From NCBI GenBank assembly GCA_947846985.1, contig CANTUZ010000003.1, positions 92,780,674 to 92,844,673 of the forward strand: DNA of 64,000 nucleotides, read 5' to 3'. The DNA is from Fratercula arctica (Eukaryota > Chordata > Aves > Charadriiformes > Alcidae). A program made the position numbers and the translations under genes. A model generated the notes under the pieces. The model was not told where the DNA came from, searched no databases, and saw nothing but the letters and a program-made list of their open reading frames with translations. Positions 41,301 to 51,284 of the stretch are shown here, piece by piece; the first letter of the stretch is position 1, and every line of letters starts with the position of its first letter.

Positions 41301-44300
41301 AACCTTTGTGTTAAGCTTAAATGATTTGAAAAATCTGTGGTAAGAATTTAAAAGCTCTTTCACATAGAACACTGTCCTATGGAATTTTAACTTTTTTCAA
41401 CGAAGTGCTTGTAGCTGCAGGTGGTTCTATAATTAAGACAATATTTTTATTAGTCTATAGTACAAACATAAGGACAATTCTTGTGAACTGCTAGCAAATC
41501 TTTTAAAATTATGCTTCCTTGTCTTTCCAGCCTACTCTCAGGATCACGAAAGAGTAGGTCAAGAAAAAAGAAATGTTATGTACGGTTTAGAGCAATTAAG
41601 TTTAGGAATGGGGAGCTGGTGCTTTACGCTAACAGCTAGGTGGTCCACCCACCTCCTTTTTGAGTTATACATGAGTAGAAGATGGATGGGAGGTAAGACA
41701 CATGGTAGCAGGATAGGTGACACAGTAGGAATGTGACCGGAGTGTGGATGGAGCCTATACAAGGATGCATAAAGGGGACTGGGAAGGATCTACCCTTTGG
41801 ATGAATTTGGAACGTGGTTTGCAGGGATCAAAACTGTGGTCATTTCAATCTTAGATGCTGCTTAGCCATAAACACACACACACACAGAGACACTATATCA
41901 AATCTCCATACCTCATTATAATGCTTGTTCAGTGAATTCAGAATTCCTTTTAGTCCAGAAGGACCCTATGTAGAAAAGCATGCATCAGAAGGTCATTTTA
42001 ATTTACCTAATGTTACGTCTACATACCTGTAATAAAAGAGCAGTGGTTATGTAAAAGGGTTTTGATTTTTATTAGATTACACAGTAAATTATTTTCTGTA
42101 AGTTCATTACATCTTTTTTCAGAGGACAAGCAGAGTCAGTTTCTAGATCCCTGAGTTTTGAAAACTGGCAACTTATTTGTGAGTGAATCGGTCTGTCAGA
42201 GAAGGCAGAGGTGACATCCATATCAATTGTAATGCGAATCCCTTCTGGTATAAGCAGCATCATCTTTGTTCTGCGTGATTTTAAAACTCTTGCCACTAAC
42301 TCAAAGCACAAGTTTTGACGTAGAAGCAGCTCCTAGTGTGAGTAAAAAGCTAGATTTTTAACTTAGATGTAGGATGGGAAATTGAGGAATGCCAGAATTC
42401 TCCAAAAGACTAAATTCCTAGTTTTATTAGTATTGCAGGTTTATACCTATACACACACAAAGAATTTCAACAACAGAGAAGGAACTTCCTGCTCAAATGC
42501 AGGTTTAGGATGGAGAGATTAAAAAAATGAGCTTGGGAAAAATAAAACAATTTAAGACACATTCTGCCACAAACTAGGCCCTCAATGAGATGTTTAAGAG
42601 TGGGAAATTATGGCACAACAGAAAAAGTTGAGTAAAGACCTTACAAACTAAAACGTGAGTAAATTTACAAATCAGCAGCGTGTCTCTCTTTAAGCTGAAA
42701 TTTTCATCATGCAATATGAACTACAGCCACTCATGATGGCTGTAAGAAACGTCTGACTACATTAATAAGATTACAATACACTCAGTTTAAGTCACCTGGT
42801 CTGAAAGAGCTGCATTTAATAGAGTCAGGGCACAAAGGCAACTCCTCCTCTGGGGCTTTTTATAATCACAGACAATTTACTGTCCGCAGCTTTTGTGTTA
42901 GTGGGGAAAACGTAGCTGGCATATATACACCCTAAAGATTGTTTCAGGAAATTGAATTCTCTTCAGTTTTGAAAAGGGTTGTTCCTCAAGAAAATTGAGT
43001 TTGTTTATCAGTCAGAGATTGTATGTGAGAGACGAGTCAGAGATTTTATCACACATTTTAATTTTGTATGAGGTCTTTGTTAATTGTTTTATGTGCACTG
43101 TTATTATACATACATCACATGACAGAAATATTCTGGTGTTATGCATCATAATAGGAAAGCAGCTTTCTACACTTTCTGAATAAGAATCTATTGAAAATTT
43201 CTCCCATTTCCATGCTAAAGGACCATGCTAAAGGAAGTCAGGGGTCAAAAATCACCTCTCATCCAAGACAGAAATTGGTCAAGATGAAAATAGTGTTGTT
43301 TTCAACTAATAAGACTTTTGTAACAAGAACTGCTGTCAAATTCACAGCAGGGCATTGTTAATACTCCGAAGTATTCCTAGAAAAAATGAAAAACCTTCTA
43401 TCCACTCATTTCAATTAGACATCCAAGAAAAATACGAAAATACTATGCTGGGTTAATATAAGTTAAATAACTGTTCACTATACTTTTCTGAGGAGGAGCT
43501 CAACTGTTTACTACTTCAGAGCTGCTGCTGTATAAAGCATCAGGCAAGTCAGGAAAAAAGGTGATGACAGGAACAGCAATGATTTGGTCACAGATGGCAT
43601 TCCTCATATCTGATAATTCCACATGTGCATAGAAGATGCTGCTTGTGAAATGAGTATGACAGATAATCCTTGGTATTTGATACTTTTGCGTAGTACTTTG
43701 CATACAACGTCACTAGGATGTAGTAAACGGATTTGTGGAAGCAGTGTAGTTCAATTTTTTAAAAAATAATAGCTCTCATAAGCAAAGGAAGTCTGACTAT
43801 AGCTGGAAGGATAAACGATACTGTCACAAAAAGCATTTCTGTTTTCAGAAAAGCATAATTCTCTTGGTGGTATAGATTAGGGTTGGTTTACAAATAATCA
43901 GCTTTACTCAAAGAATATTTGGTCTTCACAGATAATTGTCACAGTACTTTAAATACATTTTTGGGTAGGCAATTACTAATAAGAAAGAAAATCACCGAGT
44001 AGAAGGCATGCTCTTGTTCCATCACCAGAATATGGTAAGAAAACGGAGCCTTGCAGCAATGACTCATGAAGACTGAAGAAGGCTTTCTTTCACTAATGCA
44101 ACTATTCTGCATAATTTCTCTTAGCACCTTTGGAGGGGGGCAAGAGAGAGCGTAGACAATTTCAAAACAAGAGACTTGTTCTCCTCCAGGAGGCTCTCTC
44201 TTCAGGAAGTTCACTTTTTTCAACATGTAGAATTCCTGCATCTCTAACCGGCAGTTAACGAGTCACAAGGCTGGTTCCTAAGTCCCAGTAGCAGGCTACG

Positions 44301-47300
44301 CTGATGAACTATTCTTAAAAACTTGAGAATTACCATAATGTAAAGTACTTCCATAAAAAGTAAGACACCAGTCTGGTGATTATTGATTATGTAATAAAAT
44401 GAGATAGCTACTTTGAGGATGCACATCCTGAGGGTGGTATCTTTTGGCTCCTATCTAATCATATTTTGAAGTGTTCTGACAAAGCATTTAAATGAGGTAG
44501 GTCATGATTTTTATTCTGACAGCAAAGCCTTCTCTGGCAAGATGCATCTGCTTTGTAGGAGTGCACAGAATGGCAAACACACAAACTCTTCCCATGTGTA
44601 AAAGGTCATTCTTCTAAACCTTGATGGTCTTCCTTACCAGTAAAGGTACTTCCCTTGAGGTATTGAACTTCAAAAAGATGAGAAACAGAAAAATGATTTT
44701 GATTAACCAAACAGATGCCTACTTCCTTGGGGAAAAAATTTTCAATCTGATGGAAACTAACTAATAAAAGAGAGGCAATCGCAAAGTTCCCATGGAGTTT
44801 GAAGGTATAAAAAACCAGGAAGATGATAAAGCCAAATTAAAGTCAAATAGGCAAAAGTTATTAAAACTGATGGATAAATTGGTAAGACCTGGCAGAACAT
44901 TATTGCGGCACACCAGAACAAGACAGGTGAGTTCTGAGACATCATCACTAAATTATGAAATACGATCCTATGTATTTTACAGTGATTACATTGTTACAGA
45001 AATATAGTGGTACTTAAATACTAGGGGACATTAGGAAGATTTGGAAGCCACATGAAACATCTCAGGTGTCTCACTCCCTCGTTGCTCTCCAACATCGGAA
45101 GAGATACAAAGCCATACATTTTTCCATTCACTTTATTTTAGAAGTGAATTTTTACCCCAAATTTACATTGAAAAATAAGATAAATATAATCATGATGTTT
45201 TGACTGAGATGCTCACTCAACTCTGATTTCTGAAGTTATTGGCAGAATTTTTACTTCGATATCCATATTAAAGATTGCAATCCAGAACTGGGACTGAACA
45301 GTGATGACAATGCCTGCTTATTAGATGTCTCAACTTCAACACTGTAATCCCACAGTGTTGAACTCTTGAATCCATAATCCTAGCAGGATTCTGTAATCCT
45401 GCAAGTAGTCAAAGGTAAGAATTTATTCTCCCTTCTCATTTGCCACCATGTTGTTTATTTTACTGTTTTTCCACAAATGAAACTGCTGCAGCCACACAAC
45501 CCAGGAAGGACTTAATGCTGTACCTTCCACCAACCCCAACCTCTCAGATATTATTTGTACATCAAATAAATCATTTTTCACAAAATGGTAAGCCTTTGTA
45601 CATGTCGCAGTTTTGAGAAACAGCCATAACCTCATAAAATCCCAGAACCGTCTTATGAATAAAGGCAGTCAAGGAGAACTTAAGGCATTTGGGTTGCATT
45701 CTTGACTATGCCACAGCCTTTGTGTTACCAGAGGTAAACCCCTCTAGTTTTAGTCTTTCCATTTTCAAACACTGACATAAATTTAATAATCTTTCTGTCA
45801 TTCTTTCTAAAATAAAATTAATAAAGTGAGTATACACAAGAAAAAATACTTTTATTCAAGGGTGTTTTGCTAAACTCTAGCCTCTTTCTTCCCTTCCATG
45901 GTGTTTCTCTCCACCGATATAGCTGCATAATACACTCTGAAGTCCCTACAGACAAAAAAAGTACCAGTACTACTGGTTTGCAAGTGGAGAAGCAATGAAA
46001 TTAACAGGAATTGAAGAATTATTGTACAAGCAATTTCTAGCTTTTGAATGAGAATTTTGCACATCTGCCACTTTGGATGTTTTTCAGACTGCTGCTTTGC
46101 AAATACCAATGAAAAGCTCACTTGAGCGGGGTTTCCTTTTTCTTTTTTAATATCAAGTTGTGTAATTGAGAGAAGTGAAGCGCACAGAGGGTACAGTTGC
46201 ATGAATAAGAAAAGAACCAAAAATGTGTCGTGATTGTTTTCCAAAATTACAAATAGGTTTCAGATGTTATTTCTATAGACAAAGCAGGAATAGAAACACA
46301 GGTGCTTAAAATGAAATAGCTCCAAACTCTGAAATTACTGGGGTTTATAATATATTTTTCTCCCTTAACTTTTTAGTTCATCTGCATTTCTGTAAAGATA
46401 AGACTGCTGAAAAAGTCTACCTAATCTCACAGTCCACGCAGTAAAATGTGTAACAAGAAAATTAAACTGGTTGGATCTCAAGAACAGGCCATTTCAGAGA
46501 ACACAGCATTGCAAGTGACTCAGTGTAATCACTTTATCCATCTATTTCAGATCTGTGCTTGCCCATTAAAGTAAAATACTGTTTTCCTGATTACAATGAT
46601 GTAAAAACCTATGAAACTCATCAGTGGAGATGTGTGATACTGTAATAACTATTCCAAGAGCAAATGGAAAAAAAGATGAAGGCATGATGTCTGCCACAAC
46701 AGAATACATCAAATAAATTACATTTTTATATGGATTTTAAAAACTTAAATGCATAGAAACAAACAATATGACCAAACCTTGCAGCCATTCCTGTCCTACC
46801 ACGTAAGCATTTCCAATATTCTTCTAGAAAGCAGCCGAAACTCCAGGAATAACAGAAATGCTACTGACAATTTTCACTTATCATTGCTTTAATTTTCTGT
46901 TTATTGTAATTAACTGATAACATTCACTCACTTTCAAAATATTGGTAGAGGAATGACAGTATTTCCTTAGGCAGAGGAAATGAAATTTCCAAGGCAAACT
47001 GCTGGCTACTTAAGATAACTACTTTGGTGGGACTGACATACATACTGAATAACAAGAGATCAAAAGTGTATGGAACTGAATGACGAAATTCAAGTAGCCT
47101 ATGAACTTCTCCACTGCCTCGCGTGCAACACAAACAAAAACGAAGACTTTAAGGAGTAACACAAAGCTAATCTTCCAAGCAAGAATAGATGTGAAGATAA
47201 AAGATATGAAGTTCAGCCCCCCGCAAAGGTAAATGACGAACCGAATGATGAGCTCCAAGGGCTATAGAAATTGTGCACTAAATCTATTCTGGTTGCAAAC

Positions 47301-50300
47301 AATAACTCTGGACATTTGGGCAGAAAACAGCAAATTTAAGAGGATGAATAATCGTGATTGCAGTTCACTAACCTGTTATTTAGCAGACCCAAAACTTCTT
47401 TCCAGCCTCTGGCACAGACACCTTCTTGGACAAGACAGCACTTGGCCAAATCATGTGGTCCTCATGTTTCCTACCTCTAAAAACCAGTGCTGACAGCACT
47501 TCCCTTCTGCCAAACAGCAACACTGGGCAGAAGTCATACTCGGACTCACCTCAAAGAACGCTGTTATACTAGTGGAAGTCTGTAGCACAGCTCTAGCTTG
47601 GCACTCTTTTTATTTTAAAAACCATCTGATCCCCCACCAAAATGGCAACTATTGAGAAATGGAATACCTCCAGTTAGAAGAGGTCCAGCAGAGACAGAGA
47701 AAATTGGGATAGAAAACCTTAATGGAGAAACCAGTAAAACTCCTATTTCTGTCCTCTAGCTTACCTATGTAAATAGAAATATCGAGCTGATGATTCATGT
47801 AAAAGTAAAAATAATTAAAAAAAAACCAAACAAAACCATATCAATGACAAACAAACTCCCAACACCTCCCAAAAATGATGATACAATGATGTTAAAACAG
47901 TGCCAAACATCATGCAGCTATTTTCTAAGCAGGACAAATGGAAAAATAAAATATCTTCTCTCAGAAATCTAAACAAAAATAGGCAGGTGGCAATTCCACA
48001 ACCCTAGACCAAAAAAGCATTTTGCTGAAGTGAAGGCTGCAGAACTGGGCCTTAGGCTTCCCTAGGCCAACAGTATATAATAAATACGAAGTTCAGACAC
48101 CTTCCATACATTTGATTTAAGTACTGAAAAAAAATTTTGTGGGAACTAGAAAGCCAATGCATTATACCTATGCAAAATAATCTACGGTCTGCTGGCAGCC
48201 CCTTCTGTGTTGCTAAATCCTTTAGATATCTAGCTATCAGTTCAGTTCTGTGGTCAGATCAAAATTCCATACTTACAACCTCACAGCATCCTACTATGAT
48301 AGTATTTCTTTTTGTTTCATAAAATCAGCATTTCAATTTCAGTGAAGAGCCACGCAGAGTAGGATAACAGCATGTGAAAGAGACAGTGTCTCTTTTCAGA
48401 AGACTTTAGAAGAAAATGCAAGCAAGAAAATGTACAAAATACATTTGAAGGGTGCAGAGATTCTGATTTCACAATCATAATTTTCAGAATGCTTCTGAGA
48501 GTGAAATGAATAGTGTATTTAACAAGCTTTAAAATGATCTCTAGACTCTTTAAAATGGGGGAAGGGATCAAAAAGCACTAGAGGGAGCTGCTGTTCTACT
48601 GAACCCGTTTGGATTCCGTATTTTCAGAATAAATTGTTACCTGCTGGAGTGAGACAAGCGTGAGCACACATCTCAGCTCTCCAGTATTGAAATAACAGAA
48701 CAGTACTTAAACCAACACCAGACAGCAAAGATGCAAACCATGAATTCTGAACCAGAAGGGAATAACAGAACACTTTAAAAGTCTATAATATTTAATAAAC
48801 CTTAAAAAATACTAAATGGAGCTGATGATCAGCATCTAGGTAGGCTTACAGAAATATTTTTTTGTAACCCATCAATAAAAATCCTCATTGACTCTTTGCC
48901 TTCTGCAGGCACAGGATTTGCACCAGAGGGAAAAATGATGTAAAAGAATGGATAAGGGAACAATGACACAAAAGAAAGGATACCTGGAAGAAGCTGCACA
49001 GAGTCCCAACTTAATTGGGTAGTTTCATCATCACTTGCCAATAAATCTACATTTCTGACACTGATACATGTTTTTAACCAAAGATATGCAGATGATGTTA
49101 ATGGACTACAAATTCACAACTAAAATAAAATTTACTGAAAAAAATCCTGAGAAATAGGTTAGGAAAAAAAAAAAAAGGGTATTGAGAGAGGGTTAGAAAA
49201 GTCAGATTAGAGGCAGATAAGAATATAAAGAAAACCTTAATTGCTGCCATGCCACAAAGTAGGTAAAAATGTATTATTTCAATTAATCAAAACTCACATC
49301 TCTTAGTAGTGCCTAATTTATAGCCATTTTGACTGTTCAGAATGTGGTCTCATAATCCCTCCCTGCCCACACTTTTTTTAGGACTGTCATTTATATCAAA
49401 TCCCCTGAGTAAGGCATCCTATCAACTGTTCACCAACTTCTTCCTCAAGGAGGCAGAACTTTCCTTCTTAGAGGTTTTTTTTTGTCATTGCTGAACACCT
49501 GGCTGAACATCTAATATCTAAATTAAGTACTTAACCTCATGGCATAAGCTGATAAATAAATTAGGCAAATTTATTAATTTCAAACACAGAGCGTGTACTA
49601 TAGCTACCACAACAATTAATGATTGAATCTCCTTTTTCACTATACAAATTTCTTATTCTTCTGAAACATCAGCCAAACACCAAACTTACTTTTTCTGGAG
49701 AGTCTAATTTTTACGTATTTTGTCAATCTGTTGCTCATTTTGTACCCTGTATATGCGACCACCCTGCAGGTGTGACAGTTCTGTTGCATTTTGGAGAGGC
49801 CAAAGGAAGGGCCGACAATATATCCCCGTACCACTACTTACTAGTAGAAGAAAATGGGTAGTTGGAAGCACAATCTAGCAAAATTTAATACAGTTTGAGC
49901 TTGAAAAAGAGAGAAGGAATAATGGATCATATTAAAGTCTTTTTGGTAGGTACAAGCTGTAGCACTTTAAATATGGGGATACTGCCAATGCACGTTAACA
50001 GGCATTACTGCTTTTAGAGCACGCTTTTTCTGTGTGTTATATTCTCAATCTTGGAAGAAGAACACAAGATGCTGGTGTAGCTGCATCCAAAGTAAGGATT
50101 GCATTAAGATACTTATATCAGAAACAAATATCTTTAACCAATATTTAGGCCATGATTGCTTGAGGATTGCCTTTCTGATGTGCTAGGCTATAGTGCCCAT
50201 AGAGAGCTCCTCGTACGGATGCTGCCATGCTGACAATGCTGAGTTTCCCGTTTGCTGTAAGAAAGTCTGAAATAGGTCTCAGTAATAAAAGTGCAATTTA

Positions 50301-51253
50301 GCTTCCACTCAAGATTTCTGGTACGTCTGTCAAGGATCATACATCTTCACAAGCCTGACCTGCCAGCAAATCTATGATGGCAGAAATCTGTAATGAAGAA
50401 ACAGCTTTTCACTGGCTCAAGAAAAGCTAAGTCGATTAGGTCTAACATTGACCTCCTGCTATGGTTTGGTGGTTGTTAGTTTTTTTCTATTTTTGGTGGG
50501 GTTTTTTTGTGGTTTCTTTTTTTTTTATTATTGTTGTTGTTTTTTTTCTTTTAAAAGTCATTTTTGGCATCCATATTAAGAAAGATTCTGCATCGCTCCT
50601 TTCCTCTGTTTGGACTCCTGCAGTCTGCAATACTGTTTGAGCATTAGGAAGCCCAAACTGTGCAAAAGACAAATAAGCAAGGCTTCAATATGACTATATG
50701 CAAGGGAGAAGAAGAAGAGGCAGGGATTTTTAACTATTTAGTTTTATACAGGATAAAGGCACTCCATCATCAACTCCTGTTTCTGATCACATTTTGCAAG
50801 GAAAAGGGGGGAAAATCATAACATTTATGCAGTTTTGGTTTTAGATGAGTTTAAATGACATCTGTTTCCTTTTATTAATTGTATTTTATGCAGAAGTCCC
50901 TTATTGTCTTCTCTAAGAGAATAATGCATAAGACTAGTTTTCCCTTGCAGTGATGTTGAAGCACATGAATCAAATGTTCTGACGCATAAACTACCAGCCT
51001 TTACCTTTTTCAGGTAAGCAGAAAAAGCAATCATGAAATCCTTATTTGACGCTAAGAATGTAAAGCAGCAGAAGTTTACTTAATCCATGAATAAATAGCT
51101 GGTTTGTATTTGTGCATGACAGCGTTTTTACAATACAATATATAGGGAATGCTACAAATATGATCAAGTCTTCCTCTACCAAAAGAAGGCTGTGTTCATT
51201 CTAGGCTAAAATAGATCCATGCCTGACTTCAAATTTTAAATTATGTGTCTTTC

Positions 51254-51284
<31 letters not shown>

